64,000 nt of DNA from Antilocapra americana (Eukaryota > Chordata > Mammalia > Artiodactyla > Antilocapridae): the NCBI GenBank assembly GCA_007570785.1, contig ML660203.1:9897524-9961523 (forward strand), in the 5' to 3' direction. Of the stretch, positions 1 through 10,799 are shown piece by piece. Below the pieces are notes generated by a model. It was not told where the DNA came from, searched no databases, and saw nothing but the letters and a program-made list of their open reading frames with translations. Every line of letters begins with the position of its first letter. Position 1 is the stretch's first letter. Made by a program: the position numbers and the translations under genes.

Positions 1-99
1 AGTGGCATGAGCCGGGGACAAGAGAGTCTGATGTGCTGCCGAAGATCCACCTGAGGAGGCGGTGTTAAAAATGATCTGTTTCTGTGTGGATCTGTTTCT

Positions 100-240
100 G
101 TGTCATCTCCCCTCCCAGGCTGTGAGTTCTTGGATGGCAGGGACCACTATCTATTTAATATCAGTATCCCTCCGGCCTTTCAGGAGATAGCCCTGGCCCA
201 GAGTGGGTGCTCAGGGAGTATCTGCTGTTGCGAATTCCAT
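100..240 (+). repeat. L2 LINE 3' end fragment
   Basis: The phrase order 'gtgagttcttggatggcagg', then a size and place statement, then 'gggtgctcagggagtatctg' matches the ancient L2 3' end pattern (gagctccttgagggcaggga ... gtgctcaataaat). It is highly diverged and non-coding. Confidence 0.6.
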
Positions 241-519
241 GTACCACTGTCCTTGCTCCCTTCCTCATTCATGCTTGTTAAGAAACAAAGAAGCAGACAG
301 TACAGATAATGAAGCCAGAAGACTTGGGAGACAGAAAGGAGACATCTTTGCAAAAACCCAATCCACTCCAGCCTTTAGGAAAAGCTGTTTTACAATATAA
401 TAAATGATCATTATGATTTATTGTTTATTTCTGTGGTAGATGCATTACTAAGTACTATACATCTCATTCTTACAACAACTCTTTGAGGTAAGAATTATAT
501 CAAGGTCACAATGGCCCTT

Positions 520-715
520 TCTGAGATTCTTTTAGAACTCCTGGGTTCAAACCCCAGCTCTGCCATGTATCAGCTCTATCATGCTGGGTAAATGTCTTAA
601 CTCCTCTGTGCCTTAAGTTTTCTCATTTGTAAAATGGGAATAGTATTCCAGTACGTTCCCCATAAGGTTGTGAGAATTTGGTCAGGTAATATACCTGCAA
701 ATGAAGCATTCAGGA
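520..715 (+). repeat. MIR SINE
   Basis: The core reads 'ggttcaaaccccagctctgc', followed by 'ctcatttgtaaaatgggaat' and a 'gttgtgagaatt' segment, which is the MIR order in sense orientation. It is an old mammal-wide SINE with no coding potential. Confidence 0.8.
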
Positions 716-1029
716 ATTTTCTTAATGAAATTACTCTTACTACTGGTCCCATTTAATAGATGGCTTCAAATAGCACGCTCTTAATGTTTAGTGAGATTAA
801 GAGAGAGACTACTTTGTCAATAAAGCAGGACCAGAACCAATTTCTGATTTGGTGATGGAAGCTAGGGCCAGAAGGGTTTCCTGTACACAAAAGTCACTGA
901 TTTCATGCCCTTGATGAAAACTCTTCAGGACAGCCTCTGTTTTCCATCCCCCTCCTCTATATCCTGATATGGACATTCTACAGACCTCTGTCACAGCAAC
1001 ATTTGCTGCACCTTTGTATTTACCCACCT

Positions 1030-1150
1030 GTCATTCTCCATTAGACTCTGAACTCCTAGAAGGCAGAGACTCTGTTATTAATCTTTGCGATCCCAGCCTC
1101 CAGCACTACCCGAACCACCAGCAGATGCTCAGTGAATTTCTGCTAACAGG
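1030..1150 (+). repeat. L2 LINE 3' end fragment
   Basis: The L2 signature 'actcctagaaggcagagact' is followed by 'gatgctcagtgaatttctgc'. It is an old, diverged 3' terminus. Confidence 0.65.
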
Positions 1151-1754
1151 TGATAGAATCCTAGGCGGGCAATGCTTCAGTCAACGGTTTCCCAGTGTTT
1201 CTGACAAAGCAGCTTCTTAAGAGTGAACTGTGTACTTGATATTTGTGGGTCAAACCCAAGTCCCTCATCCGTCAGTAGGGCAGAAGAACAGGCAAAACAG
1301 CGATGAGAGAGAAAACAAGAGGAGGGACAGAGTGAGAAGCTGGGGACCAGAGGTGTCTTTGTTCAGCAGACTCCAAGGAATAGGGGCTCAAAAGAGAGAC
1401 TGAGTCTCCAGGCCTAAAACTGCTGAACTGAAGCTCTCTCAGGGGGTGGGGGGGTGGAAGGACAGGGTCCTCACCAAGTAGAGAGCAACAACAGCCAGAA
1501 ACTGCCATTCTTATCAGAAATCAACACAGCAAGGGAGACCCAGTCCACACTGAATTATCTGCTGACCCTGAGATGAGCCCAACTACTGGGCCCCACTAGG
1601 CTGGCTTCATGGAAAGAACACTGGGCAAAGAGTCTACTAATGTTTAATCCTTGGGAAAGTACTAATTTTTCTACTAACAAATATTTGAGGATCTACTATG
1701 TCACGATTGCACTAGGCACCTGTAATACAATAAAGGTTTATCACTAATTTGCTG

Positions 1755-1860
1755 TCAGACCTGGACAAGACCCCTTTCTCTGCGCCTCAGTGTCCTCTTT
1801 AGACATGTGAAAGATAACCCCTATGTCAGGATTGTTCTGAATATCAGATGTGTTTTTGCA
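1755..1860 (+). repeat. MIR SINE fragment
   Basis: The text 'gacctggacaagaccccttt', then 'gcctcagtgtcctctttag' and 'gtcaggattgttctgaatat' follows the MIR sense consensus with substitutions. Confidence 0.6.
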
Positions 1861-3034
1861 AAGTTTACTGCACAACTCTGCAAAGGTAAAGGTGGTATTT
1901 TTCTACTAGAAGGCTTTAGTAAATTCAAGGACAGCCCTCACCAAATAAATGCCGAAGACAACTCCCTCTGCCAGTTTCTGGACAGAAACCAGCAGCACTT
2001 TCCTAGCCACTGAATTCCATGGAAGATGGTGATGAAAGAACAGAAATTTGACACATTCTCTTCAAATTCCTCTCAGGATCTTTCCCATAATCACTGGTGT
2101 CAGTATTCATCACAGGGAACTACACTATGGGCCTCTTGGATGAGCCCCTTGGTTGCAACTGAAACTTCATAAAACAAGAACAGACTTAAAATTTTGTGGG
2201 TCAGAGGCACCTTTCCAGACACCGAGGTAAAATTACCTGATCCCTGGTCTTTCAACTGTTTGGAAACATTTGGCAGCCATTAAGCCTGTTGTTTCCGCAT
2301 TTTCCTGCTTACTGGCACAAACACATCAAAACAGAAAGCTTGATGCTCTAACAATGCTCTCTGATTAGTGGTTTGCAGAATCCTCTGTAATTTTCGGATT
2401 TGCTGGCTAGAAGAGGAAGAGCAATGGAGTACAAATGGTAGTGTAGTCCAAGAGAGGGTCAGGCACCCTGAACTCTACTTTTGGTGCTACTGTAGACTGG
2501 CTCTGTAAACCTGGTTCTGAGACCTTAACTGCGTCATCCAACAAATGGAGAACTGAACCAGAGTAGTGTTGCATGAATTCTTTCATGAAAAACCTGTGCT
2601 CTTCAAGATGTTAGCAGCTCCAAGGTCAAATAAAAACAGGAAACTTGGCATCCTCCATTCCTTCCTCCCCACCCACCCCAGTCACATGCACACTAAGGCT
2701 CTGAGAAGTCAAAAGTAAAGAAATGCACCTCTTCTGAGGAAGACACACCGGAACAGATTTCCAGGGTCTCCGTCAGCTCTAACCCACTGTGATTTGTATT
2801 AGAAGTACTCAGCCAGTGCCTGGAGCACCCCTGCTTCCCACTAATTCAGTTCTCTTAACCCAGTGAGGCAATTAAATAAGACTCTGGCTTACAGAAATGT
2901 ATATGTAGCTCATTTTACTGTAGTGAGAGTACTAATTTTCAAAGATTCAGAATACAAGACACTTAAAACACTAAGAAGGGAAACCTGCAGTTACTAAGGT
3001 CCTAATACTTGTTCCATACTGTGTTGGCATTTTT
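1861..3034. other. Sequence without a recognised gene; weak MIR-like trace
   Basis: I see no convincing open frame, splice-site pair or young transposon. A faint MIR-like stretch may lie near 2490-2570. The sequence is CpG-poor, as is usual for intron or intergenic mammalian DNA. Confidence 0.5.
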
Positions 3035-3190
3035 CTATACATTATATCTTTTAATTCTTAGACAGGAGATAAATAGTGTTATCTTCTTATCACAGAGTAG
3101 AAAACTGAGGCTTGAGGAAATTAAGTAGCTTGCCCAAGATCATTCAGCTAGAATGTGATGAACACCAGATTTCAAACATAGGACTATGTG
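3035..3190 (-). repeat. MIR SINE, antisense
   Basis: The text 'gaaaactgaggcttgaggaa' followed by 'cttgcccaagatcattcagc' is the reverse complement of the MIR core (cctcagtttcctc; gaccttgggcaag). Confidence 0.75.
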
Positions 3191-4275
3191 GCTACAAAAT
3201 CTTGGTTCTGTTTGAGGCTCTGCCACCACGAGCACCAGACAATTGACCACTAATCTTCCCTAACCTTCCCTGGTCACAACTATCAAGTGAGAAAAGGAAT
3301 TCTTGCACTGCTACCCTCAAAGAGCTGCTCTAACACTCAAAGGCAACAATAGATATGAAAGCACTCTGTAATATAAAAAGATATTAATGCATAAGGGGCA
3401 AGTGAAATATTGTGAACAAATGTTGATATTTCTTTCATGACTTTTTCAGGTCCCTGAGGTTCTTGCAGGCTTCCCATTATGAAGTCAATCGTCCTTACTC
3501 CAGTCCCTTCTAGCCCTGCTCCCTCAAAACAGTGTTCCTTAAGACTTTTCCAGTTAGGATTTCAGATAAACAGAAAACATGTCCATTTCTCAGTATTGAT
3601 TACTCTTTAGGCTATTTGTCAGTTACACGAAGCAGCCAATCGGCTTAAGGAGTTGGAAGTAAAAAACAGCAGAGAGGGTAGGGAATGTTGAGAGGGCTGT
3701 AGGGTAGAGGAGATGCCAGATTCCCCTTAAAACATGAAACATGCCTGGGAAATAGGTTCAAACAGTCATTTGGGACAGCAGATCATAGAAGCCTTAGCAT
3801 GAAATCTATCCAGAAGATCAATAAGTATGTTGTGCACAGGGGGAAGAAGGGGCAGGGTTAGCCAGCTTCACTTTGTTCTGGGATGGAAAATACCTTGGCA
3901 GGGACCCGAGCATAGAAATAGCAGTAGATGGGTGTAGGGCTCTTCACTCATCCTCCAGCCCAGAATGGGATCACACCCTTATAATCCACAGTGCTGTGGC
4001 CATCTGCTCCCTTCAGCTTCTCACGGAGTCAGGCCAAAAACAACAGCAAAGCATTCTTGGAACCAGGCCCTGGCTGGGGACAGATAAATAAACAGCAAAA
4101 GTCCCTGCTCTTAGAGGAAGGCACTCCATCAAGATAGCTTGAGCCTAACCAGAGGTTCTCTCGTAAAATAGAATTTCTGGCTCACAGGGTATATTCAAGA
4201 ATTGTGTGAAATGAATGAATCAGAGGCACTTTCTTCTATGACTTAGGAGCACCTGTGGTGTTCATCCTCATTCTG
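3191..4275. other. Sequence without a recognised gene
   Basis: No coherent exon, young repeat or RNA gene is visible. The longest short open frame here, at 3873-4091, has no recognisable domain and I treat it as chance. Confidence 0.5.
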
Positions 4276-4279
4276 GCAT

Positions 4280-4355
4280 GAATAATTCAGTGACTCTGGG
4301 CAAAACACTTCTGTGGACCTCAGTTTACCCACCTGTAAAGCAGGCTCTGTCTACC
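4280..4355 (+). repeat. MIR SINE fragment
   Basis: 'gtgactctgggcaaaacact' followed by 'cctcagtttacccacctgta' is the central MIR core in sense orientation. Confidence 0.65.
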
Positions 4356-4709
4356 CCACAAATTGCCTTTTGTAGCCAACGACACAGTAGTCAACACAGC
4401 ATTCTATAAATGGCATGAAAAGGAATAGTGGGAGCTGACAAGAACATTGGAACACATGATTTTAAAAGTTCAGAACCCAATCTGAGGAAGATTTGAAATA
4501 AGCTCTTTTTCTTTCTTCCCAGCCAATTTAAGTCACTTTTTCTCATAGTGAAGTTACTCTTTGCATTTCAAGTGAAGGGAAAAGGGAAACCAGGCTTACA
4601 AGTATGGAACAGAAAAGCTGCCATCTTTCTACTTTTCAATATCTGTTCAGTGCCACTCACTGTACTGCCAAAGAGAGCACAAGATTTGAGTTTCTAATCT
4701 CCAGCTTTT

Positions 4710-4830
4710 CTTAATCAAAAGCTGTAAAACCATAAACAAGCCTCAACTTCTTTCAGCCTTAGTTTCCTCATCTGTAAATTGCTGAGAAATTTCCTAAGTT
4801 TTAAGGTTACGGTTAAAATTCAATTAATGA
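4710..4830 (+). repeat. MIR SINE fragment
   Basis: 'ccttagtttcctcatctgta' is the conserved MIR core, preceded by a degraded 'aacaagcctcaacttctttc' arm. Confidence 0.65.
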
Positions 4831-5059
4831 TGAGTGTTTTATAACTCACAAATGCCACACAAAACACCAGTCATTACAGAGCTGTCTTCCTATCAGCTCA
4901 TTAGCTACAGAGGACAGTGGTTATCACTAAATTGACAGGTGCGATCATCAAACTCAGAGAAAATCCTGATGGTAACACAGCTCAACTATGACTTCCTCCA
5001 ACAAAGGTAATTACTCCTTTCGTTTATTATAGGAGTTATTTATTAGTTTGTTAGTCTCA

Positions 5060-5160
5060 TTAACAGATCTCAGGGGACAGAGCTACATATATTTTATGCA
5101 TTTTTGTATCTCAGTGTCCAACACTGGCACACCAAAAAGATGCTAAATAAATACTGGAGG
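5060..5160 (+). repeat. L2 LINE 3' end fragment
   Basis: The pattern 'cattaacagatctcagggga', then 'tttttgtatctcagtgtcca' and 'gatgctaaataaatactgga' follows the L2 terminal consensus. Confidence 0.65.
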
Positions 5161-5339
5161 CAGAAACACATCTAGAACATCCAAGTCTCCTAATTCCAGG
5201 TACAGAGTTCTTCTAAGAGAAAGTGGCCCCAACCTCATAGGCTGGCTCATCTTCCCATCCCTTCTTCAATTCCTCCACCCTAGCAAGACTTTCCATAACT
5301 GGAGAGTCTCCCAGCCTCTGTAGGCAGTGATCCCTCAGC

Positions 5340-5535
5340 CTTGATTACTCTTCATATGCTTCCTTGTCAAGCTAATTCCTATTCAACCCTTAGATTTGGA
5401 AGCCTTTCTAGCCACCCATAATAATAGTTCAGGTATTCCCTCTCCCCCTCCCTCCCCACCAGTCTGTTTTATCACAGAATCCTGGTACATAACTCGTATC
5501 AACAAAAGTATCTGTTGATGGCTGAATGAATGAAA
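5340..5535 (+). repeat. L2-like 3' end fragment
   Basis: It ends with 'tctgttgatggctgaatgaa', a typical L2 terminal phrase (tgttgaatgaatgaa). The upstream part is too diverged to be sure. Confidence 0.45.
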
Positions 5536-5564
5536 TACTGGATCTAGAAATCCAAAGGTGATGC

Positions 5565-5722
5565 AGGGGAAAAGACTCCTGGCCTGGAAGTCAGGAGGAT
5601 TGACTGTTTCTCATTCTAGCTTCACCACTGCTGTGGTTCAGTGATCTCAGGCAAGCCCCTCTTCTTCTGTGGACCATCTATGAATGAGCTACCACCTATG
5701 AATGATTTCAAAAGGTCCTCTC
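5565..5722 (+). repeat. MIR SINE
   Basis: 'ctggcctggaagtcaggagg', 'ctagcttcaccactgctgtg' and 'gatctcaggcaagcccctct' follow in MIR order on the plus strand. Confidence 0.7.
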
Positions 5723-5859
5723 AGCACTGACAACAGATGAGACTTACGACTCATGCTAGGTCCTAAGGGTGAGAAACCTCTGAGGCCAGCTGTGTGCTCC
5801 AGAGTATGGGAGGCCCCATATCCACACCTCATGAGCAGCACCAGCGCCAAGTACATGAA

Positions 5860-6095
5860 CTGTGCTGTCAGCAGCCTCCCAGCCTGTTGGTTTACTTAAT
5901 TCCTCCTGATGAAGTGCCAAGAATAAATCGTAGGTGAGCAGCAGAGCATTTTAATGAGTCCAGAGCCTAATGAATCTTTTCCTTCCTCTGTCAATTAGAA
6001 TTTCAAAGCTAGGATCCCCAAGGACCAATTTATTGGGAACAGAAAGAAGCCTTTTGTTCATCAGCTGCTGCCTGAGTTACTTGCCCTGGCCCTGT
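5860..6095. promoter_or_regulatory. Candidate non-coding regulatory element (AT-rich, homeodomain-type cores)
   Basis: This repeat-free stretch carries TAATGA at 5952-5957 and again at 5968-5973, plus CAATTAG near 5992-5998. These are homeodomain-type cores grouped within about 50 bases. No open frame explains the sequence. Regulatory function is inference; only cross-species conservation or chromatin data would show it. Confidence 0.2.
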
Positions 6096-6279
6096 ATGTC
6101 TGCTATGTAACAATCTTGCTTACTCAGAGATATGCCACCTGGTGAGACAGACTGCCTCATATTTCTGGGGTCTGAACTTGAGGAAGGAAAGGAGGGGTCA
6201 GGTCGACTTCTGGGGGTGAGTGGGGAGGTAGACAGAGAATCAGAGCAGCACTGACTTGAATGTCACCTCCCAAGGATAT

Positions 6280-6600
6280 TGGTCTTCAAAAGGCTAACAG
6301 CAGTAGATCAACTTGCTATTCATCCAACCAAGTATCAGGTACTGTGTGAGACCTATTTGTCTAAGGTATTTTTGAATCCTCACAACAACCCCCAAAGTAG
6401 GTATCAAAGGCACTATTTTCTTCTTTTGGTCATGCCGTGAGGCTTGTAGGATGGGATCTCAGCTCCCTAACTGGGGATGGACCCAGGCCATGGCCGTGGA
6501 AGCCCAGAATCCTAACTACTAGGCCACCAAGGAATTCCCTCAACAACACTATTTTACAGAGAGACACTGGCTCTAAGAATTTTAAAGAACTATAGAACTA
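6280..6600 (-). repeat. MIR SINE, antisense, split by a younger SINE
   Basis: The left part (to 6419) contains 'atcctcacaacaacccccaa', the usual MIR antisense flank. The right part resumes with 'attttacagagagacactgg'. A CHR SINE sits between them with a target duplication, so this MIR predates that insertion. Confidence 0.6.
6420..6546 (-). mobile_element. CHR-type tRNA-derived SINE (short form)
   Basis: The antisense head 'ccaccaaggaattccct' is the reverse of 'agggaattccctggtggtcc', the start of CHR SINEs. The region near 6461-6495 corresponds to the 'gatccctggtcggggaac' B-box segment. The flanks share CACTATTTT at 6411-6419 and 6547-6555, a 9-bp target-site duplication within an older MIR. 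Confidence 0.85.
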
Positions 6601-6943
6601 GTTGAAGAACCAGACAAGGAACACAATCAGTAGCTGGCAGACAGGGATGTGAACTCACATTTGTGCAAATCCAGAGACTGGGCTCTTTCTATCAAATCAC
6701 AGCAACCTTGCCAGAGGGCTGGCAGGGCCGATGTCCGATGCCCTGAATGGTAGAGATGGCAGCCAGTCAGGTCATGTTGGACACTTGCCACTAACACACT
6801 TGTCTTTTCCCAGGACACAAGCAAGAGTGCCTGTGCACTGCTGGTTCTTCCACTCAGTGGAGCCGGCAACCTCACTTATTCCCAGAACATAATCCAAATC
6901 AAGTCACCATTGACACTAACCCCAGACTCCTATTCCAGAAATC

Positions 6944-7209
6944 TCTTTTTTTTTTCGGCTATGCTGGGTCTTTGTTGCTGCAGGCGGGTTTTCTTTAGTT
7001 GCTGTGAGCAGGGTTTACTCTCTAGTTGCAATGCAGTGGCTTCTCATTGTGCTAGCTTCTCTTGTTGCACAGCAGGGGCTTGAGAGAGTTTGGGCTCAAT
7101 AGTTAAGGCTCACAGGCTCGAGTAGTCGTGGCACATGGGTTTAGTTGTTCCATGGCAACTTAGTGCATTGGCAGGCAGATTCTTAACCACTGGACCACCA
7201 AGGAAGTCC
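6944..7209 (-). mobile_element. CHR-1-like SINE, nearly full length
   Basis: A T-run at 6946-6955 marks the reversed poly-A tail and 'ggaccaccaaggaagtcccc' marks the reversed head. Internal phrases on 'gttgctgcaggcgggttttc' and 'cttctcttgttgcacagcag' match the long CHR form. The target-site duplication CCAGAAATC occurs at 6935-6943 and 7210-7218. Confidence 0.85.
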
Positions 7210-7414
7210 CCAGAAATCATCTGACTTATGAGGAGTTGCCAATCCTTGATTTAATATCCCCCAGGTACCCAATTGTCTTGCTTCTCATACTGTCCTCTTC
7301 AAATCACACAGGGCCAGCCCAGTTGCCGCTGCAAGTCATCAACAGTGGCACACTCCAGGGTGAGAAAGTAAACAAGTCAAGTTTCCAAATGGTTATGAAA
7401 TAGAATTTTAGGAC

Positions 7415-7690
7415 TCTGGTGGGAAAAACACTTAAGAGTGAGGTCAAGACAGTTTGTCCAAATTTACACAGCTAGAAAATAGCAACAACTGGAACACAGG
7501 CATATACTGAAACTTAATGTGGTATCTGTATCTGCAAAGAGCAAGAATAATACAGAAAAAATGAGATCAGTGGCTTACAAATATTTTTAAATTTTTAATT
7601 TCAAGATAATTATAATTAACATTCCCATTTTACAGATAAGAAAATTGCTCTCTGAGGTCAAGTGACTTATCCAAGAGAGAAAGAGCTAAG
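7415..7690 (-). repeat. MIR SINE fragments, antisense
   Basis: One piece reads 'gtttgtccaaatttacacag'. A second, near 7621-7680, reads 'cccattttacagataagaaa' and 'gtcaagtgacttatccaaga'. The second is the clearer match to antisense MIR core. Confidence 0.6.
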
Positions 7691-8379
7691 TGAGGGAGAG
7701 GAGAATAAAGGAATTAAATGGGATCCAAGTTAATTAACCTTGGATAAATAGCTTCAAGGAAGCAGGGAGGCAAGGGAAGGGAGGCTACACCAGGAGCCTG
7801 GCCTTGCTACCAACTTGCTACATTGCCCTGAATATTAGCCTCATTTTCCCATAGGCCAAATGGACCTCAGGGCCCTATAGCTGACCTCACCTGTCCCCTC
7901 TCCAACCTTACCTCCAAGGGGTCAAAAACCAAAACACCAAACAGAAGCAATATTGTAACAAATTCAATAAAGACTTTAAAAAATGGTCCATATTAAAAAA
8001 AATAATAATTTTAGAAAAGTATCAGGCACTTGTTGAATGGACCAATGTATGAACTACTGATCTCTAAGGTCCCTTTCAATCCTGGCACACTATGATTAAC
8101 TCATGAGCTTAGAGAACTCAGAAGCTCGAAATTCAAGCCTGGGTGAACTTAAGCTTAACCTGTCCTTTGGGCTCCAATTTTTTATATTTGCTTTGCCTCA
8201 CAGGGTCTTCAAAAATCATCTCCAAATGTAACAATCACATCCTAACACACAACTACACTCATGTACAGATAGACAACTATATGTCACTTAATTCAACAAT
8301 GCTAGGTATGAAAAATAGTATTTCCTAACCTGGAAAATGAGGCCTTACAGTTTACTCTCAACTTACTTTGATAACTTTA
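7691..8379. other. Sequence without a recognised gene
   Basis: This is mostly non-repetitive AT-leaning DNA. The piece at 7940-7985 (an 'aagcaatattgtaacaaatt' phrase) resembles the tail of a CHR-2 SINE and matches the tail at 63105-63125, so a degraded or partial SINE tail may be present. No coding signal is seen. Confidence 0.4.
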
Positions 8380-8870
8380 ACCCTAACCACACTCCATTCC
8401 CCAAAGGCTATGCTCTGGCTACACTGGACTGCTTACTCTTCTCTAAGACATACATGGAGGCTTCTATACCTTTGGCCCTCATTGGTCTCTTCGCTGGAAG
8501 CTACAGACTACCCTTCTCAACTGTCAAATACTTCATCTTTCGAGACTATCATATTATCTCATCTTTGAAGTCTAACTCAAATATCACCTCTTTTGTGAAG
8601 CTCAAATATCACCTCTTTTGTGAAGCTTTCTTTCATCAGGAGGGCAGGGCAGTTAGTCCCCATACTTCCAAAGCACTCCACATGCTTCCATTATAGTGAT
8701 CATCACTGCCACCTACTTAATCTACCTGTTCTCCTTGATCAGCTATGGGTTCCAAAGGTCCTTACCATGTGTTTGCCTTCTCCTTATCCCTAAGGACCCA
8801 TCCCTGTGCCTGGTACAAATCCTTATCATATTAGATGTTAACATGGCACCACAACTAACACTTCTTAACC
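8380..8870 (+). repeat. L2 LINE fragment
   Basis: 'ctaactcaaatatcacctct' followed by 'gaagctttctttcatcagg' parallels the L2 phrase 'ctcaaatgtcacctcctcag...ccttccctgac'. Several short overlapping open frames here are incidental to this C/T-rich L2 strand. Confidence 0.55.
8576..8627 (+). repeat. 25-bp tandem duplication, 2.1 copies
   Basis: A 25-base unit starting CTCAAATATCACC and ending TTGTGAAG occupies 8576-8600 and is repeated without mismatch at 8601-8625. A further CT follows. The duplicated segment is itself L2-derived. Confidence 0.95.
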
Positions 8871-9071
8871 TTCACTGGCAGACTGGATCAGGTCAGTCTT
8901 CCTTCAAATTGTCCTAAAGTTGTATAATACTTTCCCTGATACTTCTACCCACTAATATGAACTCTTATGGGACTGGAGAAGCAGCTGAAAAGAAAGGAGA
9001 GAAATAGTATTTAAAGAGCCTTCAATGTCATGCTAACAAGATTGGATTTTATTTCAGAGGTTTTATGAGGA

Positions 9072-9158
9072 ATTGACAGGAATAAGATATGTATTGACAG
9101 GTATCTTATTGACAGATATCTTATTGACAGATATCTTATTGACAGGAATAAGATATGT
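9072..9158 (+). repeat. Symmetric minisatellite-like array (21-15-15-15-21 bp)
   Basis: Every unit starts ATTGACAG. Units at 9072-9092 and 9138-9158 are 21 bases and contain AATAAGATATGT. The three central units (9093-9107, 9108-9122, 9123-9137) are 15 bases and end in TATCTT. AATAAGATAT in the outer units is complementary to ATATCTTATT in the inner ones, so the array can fold into small hairpins. Confidence 0.9.
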
Positions 9159-9217
9159 ATCTTAAAACCTATGGATTGAAAAACGAAGTTATATTTCAGG
9201 GGCAAACACTGGAGGCA

Positions 9218-9288
9218 GGTTACCCCCAGGGCCATCTGGATGCAAAGAGGTCACAGAGTTCCACCTGGAGGAAGTTTGTTTTGAGCAG
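9218..9288 (+). repeat. Left arm of a roughly 70-bp inverted repeat
   Basis: It begins GGTTACCCC and ends GTTTTGAGCAG. The reverse complement lies at 9709-9778. The inner 35 bases from CAGAGTTCC onward are identical, and the outer part differs by three substitutions and two small gaps. The source repeat family is not recognised. Confidence 0.9.
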
Positions 9289-9338
9289 AGCTTTACTCAG
9301 AAAAAGGAAGTTATGTTTCACTAGCAAAGACAAGTATG

Positions 9339-9563
9339 TTGTTGTTGAGCCACTAAGTTGTGTCCCACCCTTTTGTGACCACATAGACTGTAGCTTGCCA
9401 GGCTTCTCTCTCTGAGGGAATTCCCAGCCAAGAATACTGGAGTGTGTTGCCATTTCCTTCTCCAGAGGATCTTTCTGACCCACGCATCGAAGACCCAATG
9501 CATATACACAAGTCTACTGCATTGGCAAGTGGATTCTTTACCACTGAGCCACGAGGGAAGCCC
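9339..9563 (-). mobile_element. Bov-tA SINE
   Basis: The plus strand starts with a GTTGTTGTTGAG tail remnant and 'agttgtgtcccacccttttg', and ends with 'accactgagccacgagggaa', the reversed tRNA-derived head. Low-similarity protein-like frames in this span are just the SINE. It occupies most of the space between the arms of the inverted repeat. Confidence 0.9.
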
Positions 9564-9708
9564 AAGGTGGCAAATTAGTTATCAATTAAAAACTCTGTGA
9601 GAGACGATTAAAATCTGGCCTTAGATGATAGCACTGGAGATGAGAAAAGCAAAACAGCTAAGACAAAAACTCATAATAAAAGCAGGTGCCTACTTTGCCC
9701 ACGTAAAA

Positions 9709-9778
9709 CTGCTCAAAACAAACTTCCTCCAGGTGGAACTCTGACCTCTTTGCATCCAAGATGGTCCCAGGGGTAACC
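9709..9778 (-). repeat. Right arm of a roughly 70-bp inverted repeat
   Basis: It starts CTGCTCAAAAC and ends GGGGTAACC, the reverse complement of 9218-9288 at about 90% identity. The spacer is about 420 bases, most of which is the Bov-tA copy at 9339-9563, so the arms would originally have been about 190 bases apart. Confidence 0.9.
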
Positions 9779-10291
9779 AGAAACAGGGAAAAAAGTCTAC
9801 ATGACCAAGTGAAGGGGAAGAAGCAAGTCTAAGATTAGCAAAGGTCAAACTCCAAGCCAGTAGGCAAGGCTGTAGGATACAGGTTAAGGTCCTGCTGATG
9901 GTTGCCAGCTGCAGAAGCTTCAGGAAAGAAGTTGGGTCTGTGTCCTGAGCAGAAAGATGCCTTCCTGAGTTGGAAGAGCTCTGACCAGCTTTAATGCCAG
10001 AGACTCTGATCATGTTCAGAGGTGTTTTGTTAAGAAAAATTATTCAAAAACTAGAAGTAAGGCAAAAAGAAAACTGTGTGACCTTTACAGTCATGTTAGG
10101 ACTTTTATTAGCATGCATCTGAGAGTCACATGATACTCCTGGAGAAGAGAATTTTGTTGGACTTACTGTTCACAAACAGGACCCAAATATTTTAAAACTC
10201 TGCCAAGTTACAGGTTAATGTATAGAAAACTGAGAAAGCGCACTTTAAGTAGAGAAGACACCATGAAATGTTACGTTTTCATTAGGACATT

Positions 10292-10501
10292 GGCTTCCCT
10301 GGTGGCTCACACAGTAAAGTGTCTGCCTACAATGCGGGAGACTTGGGTTCGATTCCCTGGGTAGGGAAGATCCTCTGGAGAAAGAAATAGCAACCCACTC
10401 TAGTACCCTTGCCTGGAAAATCCCATGGATGGAGGAGCGTGGTAGGCTACAGTCCATGGGGTCGAAAAGAGTTGGACACGACTGAGCAACTTCACTTTTC
10501 T
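10292..10501 (+). mobile_element. Bov-tA SINE
   Basis: The head is 'ggcttccctggtggctcaca', the B-box region 'gggttcgattccctgggtag', and the BovB-derived tail 'gttggacacgactgagcaac'. The target-site duplication TTAGGACATT lies at 10282-10291 and 10502-10511. Confidence 0.95.
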
Positions 10502-10799
10502 TTAGGACATTAATTTTGGATCTCATTTAGCAATCTTTTTTCCACTAACAACATAAATCCAGTTTCTCAGCAATTCTCGTTCTGCTAGTTCCCACAATGA
10601 GTTAAATACAACCTGGCACACGCTCACCACATGGGTGAGAATTAAGCCTTGCCTTGGTATACACATCCACAGGCCTGCCCACCTACCTCACAGGAATCAG
10701 ATGCCAGGAGGCAAAAGACGCCTGCCATCTAGGCACAGAACGTTAGTGAAAGGGAACAGGTGTTCACTTATGAAATGACATGAAGTTCAATGTTGCAAA

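Noticed and set aside
8337..8696. 119-codon plus-strand frame
   Set aside because: It lies in L2-like C/T-rich sequence and contains the 25-bp duplication; no domain.
9011..9235. Protein with repeated LSIRYLSIRYLSIRYLSI motif
   Set aside because: This is a translation of the 15-bp DNA array at 9072-9158, not a repeat protein.
9353..9565. Three overlapping minus-strand frames with similar protein text elsewhere in the window
   Set aside because: They are translations of the Bov-tA SINE, which explains why similar text recurs at 29669-29869, 41223-41414 and 43440-43625.
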